DNA from: Candidatus Sumerlaeaceae bacterium
GTDB lineage: Bacteria > Sumerlaeota > Sumerlaeia > Sumerlaeales > Sumerlaeaceae
Direction: 5' to 3'
Length of the DNA stretch: 55,844 nt
NCBI GenBank assembly: GCA_019695055.1
Contig: JAIBAT010000164.1
Location: 1-55,844 of the forward strand
The notes under the pieces were generated by a model. That model had not been told where the DNA came from, did no database searches, and saw nothing but the letters and a program-made list of their open reading frames with translations. How positions within the stretch are numbered: the stretch's first letter is position 1; every line of letters starts with the position of its first letter. Both the position numbers and the translations under genes were made by a program. Positions 16,896-24,543 of this stretch are shown piece by piece.

Positions 16896-17843
16896 ATGTT
16901 CACGATTTACCTATGGGGCATTCTGTTCGGTTTCGGAGCGGCGCTTGCGCCTGGGCCGATAAACTTGGAGATTGTCCGTCGAGCAGTCAGCCGTGGGCCA
17001 CTCAATGGAGCGAGCTTTGGCCTTGGAGCCATCATGGCGGATGTCATTTACCTGACCCTGACTTCGTTTGGCGTGACGGTGCTGCTTAACAATCTGCCTG
17101 ACCTCGGAAAGGCAGTCATGTTCCTGTTCGGGACGGTGTTGCTATCCATCATGGCTTACCGGGCGCTTACCATCAAAGCGTCGGATCTGCCAGAGGACAA
17201 TATCGATAACGGGACGGCCACGCCAGTGCCTGATTCGCATGGCGTTACCTCTTTGCGCGCGTTTGCCCTCGGATTGGCCCTGACTCTCTCCAGCCCGACT
17301 ACGATTGCCTACTGGATGATGGTCAGCCTCAATATGGCGAGATTCGCGGACACTGGGATCAATATCACGGTTCCTTTGATTCTCGGAGTCCTCACGATTA
17401 CGATCGGTTGGGCGATGACGGTTGTCATACTGGCAAGCAGATTTCATCGACGGATTAGCAGGCGTACCAATTTGCTATTGGAGCGTGTGATGGGCCTGTT
17501 GCTGGCTTTGTTTGCCGCCATCAGCCTCGTTAAGGCGGGGTGGGAAACGGTCAAGTGGAAGACAGCACCGAAAGCCGTGGAGATTGAACGGGTCACGTCG
17601 AAGGAGATTAACCTGAAGTGGGCCGACGGGATGACCAGCCATGAGCAGGGATACGTGGTATTGCGAAGCCCAAAACCCGGCGGCCCATATACGGAGATCG
17701 CCAAGCTCGACGAGAACAGCAATACCTTTTGTGACCGCGACGTGAAAACGAGTACGACTTACTACTACAAGGTTTCCACTGTCCTCATGGGCAACCTGTC
17801 TGCCAATTCGCAGGAAGTCACGACGGCAACCCTGGCAAACTAG
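16896..17843 (+). CDS. LysE-family exporter fused to a fibronectin type III domain
   Basis: A 315-residue protein. Residues 1 to about 220 are a LysE/RhtB-type amino acid exporter: the family motif GAALAPGPINLEIVRR near the start, about six membrane helices, and ALTLSSPTTIAYWM in the middle. Residues from about 226 form a fibronectin type III fold signature, with INLKW, GYVVLRSPKPGGPYTEIAKL and TYYYKVSTVLMGNLSANSQEV. A soluble beta-sandwich on a LysE protein is unusual; it could bind a partner outside the membrane. No strong ribosome site precedes the ATG. Its end overlaps the convergent MFS gene by four bases. Substrate unknown. Confidence 0.87.
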   Translation: MFTIYLWGILFGFGAALAPGPINLEIVRRAVSRGPLNGASFGLGAIMADVIYLTLTSFGVTVLLNNLPDLGKAVMFLFGTVLLSIMAYRALTIKASDLPEDNIDNGTATPVPDSHGVTSLRAFALGLALTLSSPTTIAYWMMVSLNMARFADTGINITVPLILGVLTITIGWAMTVVILASRFHRRISRRTNLLLERVMGLLLALFAAISLVKAGWETVKWKTAPKAVEIERVTSKEINLKWADGMTSHEQGYVVLRSPKPGGPYTEIAKLDENSNTFCDRDVKTSTTYYYKVSTVLMGNLSANSQEVTTATLAN

Positions 17844-19105
17844 GCGGACTCGCCGGGCTCAGTTATGGGTTCATGGTGAGTTCGTCGGGCGAGATGGATG
17901 TTGGCCATGAGGGGCCAGATGAACATTGCGGGGAAAAGCATCACAAAGCCAAGTGCTATGGCAGCGGACTGGGGCTTAAGGAGATGATCTGTTACAATAC
18001 CCATGATCCAAACGGAGATTGCCATGGTCAGTGTGAATGAAGCCATTTCTGTGGCAAAGACGCGACCGCGGAATGCATCCGGTGTTACCATCTGAAGCAG
18101 CACAGTGCTGAACACCCAAACGGTGGCGCCTCCGATGTGAGCGAAGACGACAGCCATAACAGCTAGGGGCAAATTGGGTGCGAGTCCGATGCACATATAG
18201 CCGAGGGCTCCAACAACCATTGCTGGGCCAATAGCCCTGCGCAGGAATTGGTAACTGTTTCCGCCAATACGGTGTGCAACGACCGGGCCAATGGCGGTAC
18301 CAACACCGCGGGCCGCCATCAGGGCTCCAACGCTTAAGGCACCTTCATGGCCCCATGGGAATATGTCCCGTCCGATCAGGGGAAGGAGAAGCATGGCGCC
18401 GCCTACGAAGCCCCATCCGCTTTTGATGAGAGCGTAAACCATGATTCCTGTGTGCCGGCGCAGGAAGCGCGCACCGTCCAGGAGGTCATGATAACTGCTT
18501 TTCTGTGTGGTGGGGCGAACCTCCCGGGGTACTCGGACGGTGGCTATGCAAAAGGCGGAGCCGACGAAGGTGGCCGCGTCGAGGACTATGGCGATGTAGG
18601 GACCGAACCAGTGGGTGATGAGACCACCGATGGCGGCGCCAATGGAAAGCATGATGGACCAGGTGAGCCCGCTGATGATGTTGGAAATGACGAGTTCCTC
18701 GCGGGGCACTATGCTGGGGACGACGGAGGAGCGGGCCGGCTCGAAGAACGAGGAGACCGAAACCTTGAGGGCCATGATTGGGTAAACGATCCACACGGTT
18801 TCAGCGGAACGGACAAAAAGGAAGCACAGGACCAGCGCAGCGCGGAGGAGGTCGGAGGCGATCATGATGGCTTTTCGGGGGAGTCTGTCGACCACAACTC
18901 CGGCGAATGGAGCGACGAAGGTGCCCGGCAACAATTGAACAACAATGAGCCCGGCGGTTGCGGTGGGGGAACCCGTGAGCTTTAGGACGAGGATGTAGAG
19001 CGCGATGCTGTCAAACCAGTCTCCGAGCTGGCTAATCGTTGAGCCATACCAGAGGCGGCGAAAGTCACGGTTTCGCCTTAGGAACTTGATGTAGTCCGCG
19101 AACAT
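17840..19105 (-). CDS. Major facilitator superfamily transporter
   Basis: A 421-residue protein with about twelve hydrophobic segments. The N-terminal half reads like the MFS_3/enterobactin-exporter-like group: RNRDFRRLWYGSTISQLGDWFDSIALYILV is the position of the first helix, followed by VVVDRLPRKAIMIASDLLRA and FFEPARSSVVPSIV. The second half has GRVFATEMASFT. Such proteins export drugs, siderophores or metabolites; the substrate cannot be told from sequence. A lipoprotein gene ends 5 bases before its start and is probably co-transcribed. Confidence 0.9.
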   Translation of the reverse strand: MFADYIKFLRRNRDFRRLWYGSTISQLGDWFDSIALYILVLKLTGSPTATAGLIVVQLLPGTFVAPFAGVVVDRLPRKAIMIASDLLRAALVLCFLFVRSAETVWIVYPIMALKVSVSSFFEPARSSVVPSIVPREELVISNIISGLTWSIMLSIGAAIGGLITHWFGPYIAIVLDAATFVGSAFCIATVRVPREVRPTTQKSSYHDLLDGARFLRRHTGIMVYALIKSGWGFVGGAMLLLPLIGRDIFPWGHEGALSVGALMAARGVGTAIGPVVAHRIGGNSYQFLRRAIGPAMVVGALGYMCIGLAPNLPLAVMAVVFAHIGGATVWVFSTVLLQMVTPDAFRGRVFATEMASFTLTMAISVWIMGIVTDHLLKPQSAAIALGFVMLFPAMFIWPLMANIHLARRTHHEPITEPGESA

Positions 19106-19110
19106 GGCGG

Positions 19111-19539
19111 TCAGCGGAGGGGGGATTCGTTAATGTGTACGCCGACGCCCTCGGGTTTGGCAGGGTCACGATTGATCAGGACCCATTTCTCGCGGTCGGC
19201 TTCCAGCATGGCTGTGTGGTGGAGGCCGCTGGCGGTAATGGATTCGATTCGGTGCCAGCCGGGTTTCAAAGTGGCGTCAAAGGCATGCTGGCGCTGGGAA
19301 GTTGCGGGGCCCTGATAATATGTTTTCCCGTCAATCTTTACCGTGAAGATTTCGGGGGAGTTTCCACGGTTTCCCACATAGACGTGCAGATTTCCAGAGC
19401 TCGTGGGGCGGGACGGAGCGGATTTTCCCTTTGAACGGATGGAACTACGGCAACCTGAAAACGAAATGACTGCCAGCAGTAAGCTGGCGAGCAGGACATT
19501 CCACTTCAGGATCCGCGATTTCAGAAGGAGCAGGAGCAT
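19111..19539 (-). CDS. Small predicted lipoprotein
   Basis: A 142-residue protein with a hydrophobic N-terminus ending in the lipobox FSGC (cysteine near residue 30), so it is probably attached to a membrane by lipid. The mature part has a Ser/Pro/Lys-rich linker followed by a compact beta-rich region (LHVYVGNRG, FTVKIDGKTYYQG, GWHRIESITA). I do not recognise the family, though the pattern resembles small carboxypeptidase-regulatory-like beta sandwiches. Its stop is 5 bases before the MFS start, and the region upstream is shared with the divergent recN. Confidence 0.7.
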   Translation of the reverse strand: MLLLLLKSRILKWNVLLASLLLAVISFSGCRSSIRSKGKSAPSRPTSSGNLHVYVGNRGNSPEIFTVKIDGKTYYQGPATSQRQHAFDATLKPGWHRIESITASGLHHTAMLEADREKWVLINRDPAKPEGVGVHINESPLR

Positions 19540-19653
19540 CTGGATTGAAGGGCATTACCCCCGGGATGATTGCGTGTTCACAAGTGATTCCTGTCCGGTC
19601 GTTGCACTTTTCGCTTGGTTCGACGAAGCGGGGTGTTAAGGAGTACAGGCACC

Positions 19654-21354
19654 ATGCTCGAGTTGCTACGAATCAAGAACTACGCCATCATTGATGACCT
19701 TGAAGTGGAGCTGGGATCGGGGTTGACTGTAATCACCGGCGAGACCGGGGCCGGGAAATCCATTGTCATGGGTGCCCTGAAACTGGCGCTGGGAGAACGG
19801 GCCACGGCGGAAAGCATCCGGTCGGGGGAGAAGAGGGCCTTTTTAGAAGCGGTCTTTGGCAACGTGGCGGATGGGGTGCAGGCATGGCTGGCTGAGGCTG
19901 GACTGGACGATCCTGATAACAATGCGAACGTTAGTGTACGCCGTGAAATACAGGCTGGCGGGAGTTCGAGAAGCTTCATCAATGGCAGGGCCGCCACTTT
20001 GGTCCAGGTTCGGCAATTGGGAGAGTGGCTGGTGGACATCCACAGCCAGAACGAACACACCACGCTGTTCGAATCGGCGACGCAGCTGCGCCTCCTCGAC
20101 AGCTTCGGTGGCCATGCCAAGGAACTGAACGCGTACAAGCAGGCCTTCGAGAAGTTTAGGGTGGCGAGTGCAAGCTACGTCAGCCTGACCCAGAATCAGG
20201 GCGATTCTGAGCGGCGACGATCCTTTCTCGATTTTCAAATCAAGGAGATCGATGCGGCGAAGCTAAGTCCGGGCGAGGAGGAACCACTGGAAACAGAGCG
20301 TCGGCGGCTTATGAACGCTGAGCGATTGGGCAAGGCCTGTGCGGCAGCGGCGGACTTGATTTACGAAGGGGAGCAAACAGAGAGTCCCGCTGGGGGACTG
20401 ATTGCTGCCGCCGCCAAGTTGCTGGCCGAGGTGGCATCGCTGGATCCGTCCCAACAGGGGCTGGTGACGCAGGCTGAGGAACTTCGATTTGCAACGGAGG
20501 ATCTTGCCGCCCGTGTTCGCGACTATGCGGAGAAGGTCGCGGCGGACCCACAACGGCTTGTTGAGGTAGAGGAGCGGCTCCAAACGATTCGAGATCTCAA
20601 ACGGAAATATGGTGGTTCCATCGATGAGGTTCTGGCGACCTTAGGGAGATTGACCGCGGAATTATACACAATTGAGAATCATGGGGCGGCGCTGAAGGCT
20701 GCGGAAGCGGCCGTTTCGGAGGCGCAGGCCGGGATGCTAAAGACGGCGCGCGCGTTGAGTGCCGTTAGGCAGGCGAGCGCATCCAAGTTCCAGAAGTTGG
20801 TGGAAAAGGAAATGCGTGAGTTGGAGTTGCCCAAGGCCGTCTTTCAAACAGGACTGATTGGCGGGGTTCCGGACAGCCCGGCATTCAAGGATTCCTGTGG
20901 AGTGACAGGGGCGGATGAGATCGATTTCCTTATTGGACTGAATCCCGGGGAACCTGCGCGACCTTTGCGCAAGGTAGCGTCGGGCGGAGAGATCTCGCGG
21001 ATCATGTTGGCGATTAAGAGCATTCTTGCGGACCGGGATGAGACGCCGACGCTCATCTTTGATGAAATTGATGTTGGGATCAGTGGAGAGGCGGCTGCGA
21101 GAGTGGGGGAAAAGCTCCGTCGGCTGGGGCGCTCGCACCAGGTTCTATGCATCACCCATTTGCCGCAGATTGCAGCGGGGGGGAACCAGCATCTGGTGGT
21201 TTCCAAGAAGACGGAAAAGGGACGTGTGAGGGTGACCGTGTCGACGCTTGGGCAAAAGGAACGTTCTGAGGCGTTGGCCCAGATGCTGTCGGGTCGAGAA
21301 ATCAATGCGGAGTCGCGCAAGTTCGCCGAGAAGTTGCTGGAGCAGCATCGCTGA
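19654..21354 (+). CDS. recN: DNA repair protein RecN
   Basis: SMC-like ATPase acting in double-strand break repair by cohesin-like DNA tethering. In 566 residues it has the N-terminal MLELLRIKNYAIIDDLEVEL and Walker A GETGAGKS at 29-36. The central coiled coil is shorter than in SMC, and the C-terminal signature is SGGEISRIMLAIK, followed by Walker B TLIFDEIDVGISGEAA and the HLPQIAAGG histidine switch. ATG 19654 is chosen over in-frame codons upstream because AAGGAG lies about ten bases before it and the family begins there. No LexA-like box is recognisable in the short upstream region. Confidence 0.97.
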   Translation: MLELLRIKNYAIIDDLEVELGSGLTVITGETGAGKSIVMGALKLALGERATAESIRSGEKRAFLEAVFGNVADGVQAWLAEAGLDDPDNNANVSVRREIQAGGSSRSFINGRAATLVQVRQLGEWLVDIHSQNEHTTLFESATQLRLLDSFGGHAKELNAYKQAFEKFRVASASYVSLTQNQGDSERRRSFLDFQIKEIDAAKLSPGEEEPLETERRRLMNAERLGKACAAAADLIYEGEQTESPAGGLIAAAAKLLAEVASLDPSQQGLVTQAEELRFATEDLAARVRDYAEKVAADPQRLVEVEERLQTIRDLKRKYGGSIDEVLATLGRLTAELYTIENHGAALKAAEAAVSEAQAGMLKTARALSAVRQASASKFQKLVEKEMRELELPKAVFQTGLIGGVPDSPAFKDSCGVTGADEIDFLIGLNPGEPARPLRKVASGGEISRIMLAIKSILADRDETPTLIFDEIDVGISGEAAARVGEKLRRLGRSHQVLCITHLPQIAAGGNQHLVVSKKTEKGRVRVTVSTLGQKERSEALAQMLSGREINAESRKFAEKLLEQHR

Positions 21355-21398
21355 ATGCCCGTGCGCGGGGCTGTGTAGTCGTTACGCGCATGACCTTT

Positions 21399-21474
21399 GC
21401 GGGAGTAGCTCAGTTGGTAGAGCACTAGCCTTCCAAGCTTGATGTCGCGGGTTCGAGCCCCGTCTCCCGCTCCA
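21399..21474 (+). tRNA. tRNA-Gly (anticodon TCC)
   Basis: A 76-base cloverleaf: acceptor GCGGGAG/CTCCCGC, D arm GCTC/GAGC, anticodon loop CTTCCAA with TCC at 21432-21434, T arm GCGGG/CCCGT with TTCGAGC, and an encoded CCA. The anticodon stem CTAGC/GCTTG contains one T-T mismatch (positions 28 and 42). Confidence 0.96.
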
Positions 21475-21491
21475 TTTTTCCCTTTCGGGAA

Positions 21492-22064
21492 TTACTTCAA
21501 TTCCTTGTGCCGGAAGCACGTTATCAGGTGATCGTTTACCATGCCGGTAGCCTGCATATGGGCGTAGACAATGGTTGAACCCATGAAAGTGAAGTTCCGT
21601 CTTTTCAGGTCTTTGCTAATTGCATCCGAGAGCGGTGTTCGGGCTGGCAGTTCCTTAAGGGAGCGCCAACGATTGCGGATGGGTTTCCCTTCCACAAACT
21701 GCCAGATGTAGGCATCAAAGCTTCCAAATTCCTCCTGCACGCGAAGGAATGCCTTGGCGTTGCTGATGGCGGAACGAATCTTGAGTCGGTTGCGCACGAT
21801 ACCTGGATTGGCCAAAAGGGTTGCTACCTGCTTCTCACCGAAGCGCGCAACTTTCTCCGGATCAAACTGAGCAAAGGCCTTCCGGTAGGCCTCGCGCTTT
21901 TTGAGGATTGTATCCCAACTCAGGCCGGCCTGGGCACCTTCGAGGACGACAAACTCAAAGAGCTTGTGTTCGTCATGAAGGGGGACCCCCCACTCTTCGT
22001 CGTGATACTTGATGGCCAGATCGTTTCGGGCCCAGTCACACCGGGCGGATTTGCGCGTCGTCAT
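21492..22064 (-). CDS. tag: DNA-3-methyladenine glycosylase I
   Basis: Base-excision repair enzyme removing 3-methyladenine from alkylated DNA. The 190 residues match the Tag family: CDWARNDLAIKYHDEEWG at the N-terminus with zinc ligands C9 and H21, catalytic-region glutamate E42 in VLEGAQAGLSW, the KKREAYRKAF helix, and zinc ligands H179 and C183 in HLITCFRH. It lies downstream of the terminator that ends the hsp20 operon, so it probably has its own promoter within about 50 bases upstream. Orientation is opposite to the tRNA-Gly gene. Confidence 0.96.
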   Translation of the reverse strand: MTTRKSARCDWARNDLAIKYHDEEWGVPLHDEHKLFEFVVLEGAQAGLSWDTILKKREAYRKAFAQFDPEKVARFGEKQVATLLANPGIVRNRLKIRSAISNAKAFLRVQEEFGSFDAYIWQFVEGKPIRNRWRSLKELPARTPLSDAISKDLKRRNFTFMGSTIVYAHMQATGMVNDHLITCFRHKELK

Positions 22065-22112
22065 AATTCGCCCTATTTGCGGGCCCTCAGGTAGAAAGGC
22101 AAACAGGATTCT

Positions 22113-22146
22113 AAAAAAGAAACGGCCCGGGTCTTGGCCCGGGCCG
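22113..22146 (-). terminator. Terminator of the hsp20 operon
   Basis: On the minus strand a nine-base-pair G+C stem (CGGCCCGGG with CCCGGGCCG, six-base loop) is followed by TTTCTTTTTT. It lies 44 bases after the stop of the second hsp20 gene. Confidence 0.93.
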
Positions 22147-22189
22147 AGTATTAAGTGGTTAGGTTACTGGCTGCGGGAAAGCCAAGCGC

Positions 22190-22585
22190 CTACTGGACCG
22201 CAATCTTGCGCGGTTTTGCTGTCTCAGCTTTTGGCAGCGTCAGTTTCAGCACGCCGTTTTCGAGGTTTGCTTGGATCTTGCCACTGTCGATGGTCTCGCT
22301 GAGAACGAAGCTGCGACGATAGTTGAAGGGGACACGTTCCTGATGCAGGACTTCGTGCTTCGAATAGTCCTCAACCTGACGATATCCGGTAATTGTCAAT
22401 TCATCCTGTTCGACGGTGATCTCGACCTTATCCTTCACGACCCCGGGCATTTCAAGTTCGATGGTCACTGCGTCCTGGGCACCAAAGACCGAGGCCCTCG
22501 GCTGCACATAACGCTCAAAGGGAACCTGCCCATTTGGTTCGCGTTTCGTAACAGTTGTTTCTGGCGATTGAGTGGTTGTGTTCAT
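22190..22585 (-). CDS. Small heat shock protein, Hsp20 family (second of pair)
   Basis: A 131-residue alpha-crystallin-domain chaperone that holds unfolded proteins. The beta-sandwich runs from VTIELEMPGVVKDKV to the end, with the family signature LENGVLKLTLPKAE followed by a short tail lacking an IXI motif. The N-terminal arm is short (about 30 residues). AAGGAG precedes the ATG. It is 39 bases downstream of the first hsp20 gene and shares its transcript, which ends at the terminator at 22113. Confidence 0.94.
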   Translation of the reverse strand: MNTTTQSPETTVTKREPNGQVPFERYVQPRASVFGAQDAVTIELEMPGVVKDKVEITVEQDELTITGYRQVEDYSKHEVLHQERVPFNYRRSFVLSETIDSGKIQANLENGVLKLTLPKAETAKPRKIAVQ

Positions 22586-22624
22586 GTGATTTCTCCTTCG
22601 TTATATGGGTTTGGAAGCCGGGGC

Positions 22625-23077
22625 TCAGTTAACCGCGACGGTAATCTGGCGAGGACGGGCTTCTTCGCGGATGGGGCATGCGATGGAGAGCACGCCGTCT
22701 TCAAACTTCGCGGTGATCTTGTCCACCTCGACCGGGGCGGGCAGATCAACGACGCGCTCGAAGGTTCCGAAGAAGCGCTCACGGCGATGGACGTCTTTCT
22801 CTTCGGTTTCCGTTTCGTGCTTCTTGGTTCCGCGAACGAACAGGTGATTATTGACCACGCTGATATCGAGATCCTCCTTCTTCATGCCGGGAAGATCCAC
22901 TCGGACGGTCACGGCAGTTTGGTCGCGAATGACATCGACGGGTGGCATGAATTCGGTGGCAAGGAGCGCAGGCCTTGGCGTCCCACCAAATGTGGATTCA
23001 AAAAGGCGGTTAACCTGGTCCTGCAATGACAGCAAGTCGGTCCAGGGTTCCCAACGGGTAAGGCTACGTGTTGTCAT
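22625..23077 (-). CDS. Small heat shock protein, Hsp20 family (first of pair)
   Basis: A 150-residue alpha-crystallin-domain chaperone. It begins MTTRSLTRWEPW, then LLSLQDQVNRLFE, typical of class A bacterial Hsp20. The alpha-crystallin domain has VRVDLPGMKKEDLDISV and the signature FEDGVLSIACPI. I start at 23077 instead of the in-frame ATG at 23155 because AAAGGAGGT, a near-perfect ribosome site, lies just before it. Upstream is a 273-base divergent region with six inverted repeats and no CIRCE element, so control is probably by a repressor or alternative sigma factor not identified here. Confidence 0.95.
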   Translation of the reverse strand: MTTRSLTRWEPWTDLLSLQDQVNRLFESTFGGTPRPALLATEFMPPVDVIRDQTAVTVRVDLPGMKKEDLDISVVNNHLFVRGTKKHETETEEKDVHRRERFFGTFERVVDLPAPVEVDKITAKFEDGVLSIACPIREEARPRQITVAVN

Positions 23078-23135
23078 GGTTTGAAACCTCCTTTGGTTTT
23101 CTAAATGCCACGGTTCTCTTTGCATAACCAATGCC

Positions 23136-23323
23136 CATTTGCGCGAAGGTCGCAAATGATTGATTTGTAATGATTTAAGTGTCCTTAAATGATGTCTGAG
23201 CCTGAGAATGTGATCCTGGATGTTTCATCGTGAAACAAATCGGCCTCATGAGGCCCAAACCGTGGGTCGTGTCTGCCCACTTCCGGATGGAAATGCGTCG
23301 AATCGCATCCACGTCTTGACGTG
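23136..23323. promoter_or_regulatory. Cluster of six inverted repeats between hsp20 and the glycosyltransferase
   Basis: Dyads seen: 23136-23158 (CATTTGCG/CGCAAATG, 7-base spacer); 23170-23193 (ATGATTTAAG/CTTAAATGAT, 9 of 10 pairs, 4-base spacer); 23221-23237 (TGTTTCA/TGAAACA, 3-base spacer); 23242-23255 (GGCCTCATGAGGCC, a perfect palindrome); 23293-23308 (ATGCG/CGCAT); and 23310-23323 (CACGTC/GACGTG, 2-base spacer). None is followed by a long T-tract. They could be multiple operators for the divergent genes or a structured 5' leader RNA. No gene lies in this stretch. Confidence 0.6.
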
Positions 23324-23350
23324 CCTATTTGCGCCCCCAACCTGCGGCAG

Positions 23351-24508
23351 ATGTTCTTCTATGTTCCGGCCATATTTGTTGCGCTGTTTTGGCTGTGGTT
23401 TGGCTGGACCGCGAATCGAGGCGTTCAAAGCGTACCCCGGTTGCCAGAATTGCCTCTGCGGCCAGCGGACAGGGAGATGCCAAAGCTCAGCGTCGTAATT
23501 CCTGCTCGCAACGAGGAGAAGGTTATTCGTGACTGCCTGTTGTCGCTTCTGGCGCAGGATTACCCCAATCTCGAAATAATAGCTGTGAACGACCGCTCGA
23601 CAGATTCCACAGGCGCAATCATGGATCAGGTGGCGGTGGAGAGTGGTGGTCGGGTGGTTGTTCAGCATATCACCGAATTGCCCGACGGCTGGTTGGGGAA
23701 ATGCAATGCCCTTTCGGAGGGGGCGACCAAGGCCACGGGAGAATTCATTCTATTTACGGATGGGGATATCCTGTTTGATCCATCGACGTTGGAGAGGGCC
23801 ATGGGGCACGCTGTACGGGAGGATGCCGATTTGGTTGTGGTACTTCCCACGCTGATTACGACTTCAGTCATGGAGCAAGGCATGCTGCTGGCCTTTGCAC
23901 AGGCCTTCATGATTAAATGCGCCCCATGGCGTGCCATGGATCGGCGATCCACGGCTTTCCTCGGTGTGGGAGCGTTCAACATGATACGTGCATCGTTCTA
24001 CCGACGTATTGGAGGTCATCGGTTCCTCAAACTTCAGGTCGTGGACGATGTGGGCCTTGGGAAAATTGCCAAGCAAGCGGGGGGGCGAATCCGGCCGATC
24101 TTCGGGGAGAACATGGTGCGGGTCCGTTGGCAGGATTCACTTGGGGGGCACATTCGGGGACTTGAGAAGAACGGGTTTGCGTCCATGAACTACAGCGTCG
24201 TGAAATCGGTGGTAGGTATGTTGGGACTGCTGGCTATTTACTGGTGGCCTTTGGCAGGGCTGTTCTTTGGTCCTTTAGGGCCAAGAATTATTTGTGGAGT
24301 GACAGCATTGGCTTTTTGGGGCGTAATCGCACCCGCAACAGGCCGACGAGGTGGCTACTCGCCGCTTGCGGGACTCTTAACACCGGTTGGGGGGCTTTTT
24401 ATGGTGGTGGCATTGGGACTGTCGATGGCGACTACTCTGAGAATTGGCGGTGTGAGGTGGAGAGATCACTTCTACCCGCTCAGGGAACTGCGGAAGTATC
24501 GGCTTTAG
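23351..24508 (+). CDS. Membrane glycosyltransferase family 2
   Basis: A 385-residue GT-A fold transferase with one N-terminal and about three C-terminal membrane segments. The catalytic domain has LSVVIPARNEE, the nucleotide-binding aspartate in VNDRSTDST, the metal-binding FTDGDILFDP, and a later VVDDVGLGKIAKQ acid pair. The arrangement resembles CrtQ/CruC-type carotenoid or hopanoid glycosyltransferases, but lipid-linked glycan synthesis is equally possible. The frame also opens at GTG 23321; ATG 23351 is preferred because the first membrane helix starts there and 23321 falls inside a dyad. GH20 follows after 35 bases and may be co-transcribed. Confidence 0.85.
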   Translation: MFFYVPAIFVALFWLWFGWTANRGVQSVPRLPELPLRPADREMPKLSVVIPARNEEKVIRDCLLSLLAQDYPNLEIIAVNDRSTDSTGAIMDQVAVESGGRVVVQHITELPDGWLGKCNALSEGATKATGEFILFTDGDILFDPSTLERAMGHAVREDADLVVVLPTLITTSVMEQGMLLAFAQAFMIKCAPWRAMDRRSTAFLGVGAFNMIRASFYRRIGGHRFLKLQVVDDVGLGKIAKQAGGRIRPIFGENMVRVRWQDSLGGHIRGLEKNGFASMNYSVVKSVVGMLGLLAIYWWPLAGLFFGPLGPRIICGVTALAFWGVIAPATGRRGGYSPLAGLLTPVGGLFMVVALGLSMATTLRIGGVRWRDHFYPLRELRKYRL

Positions 24509-24543
24509 TGGGTGGTTAAGGGAATTGGGGGAGGGATATTACA

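Noticed and set aside
23078..23330. CRISPR array or phage attachment site
   Set aside because: The repeats are different inverted dyads, not equal direct repeats with spacers, and no cas or integrase gene is in the window.
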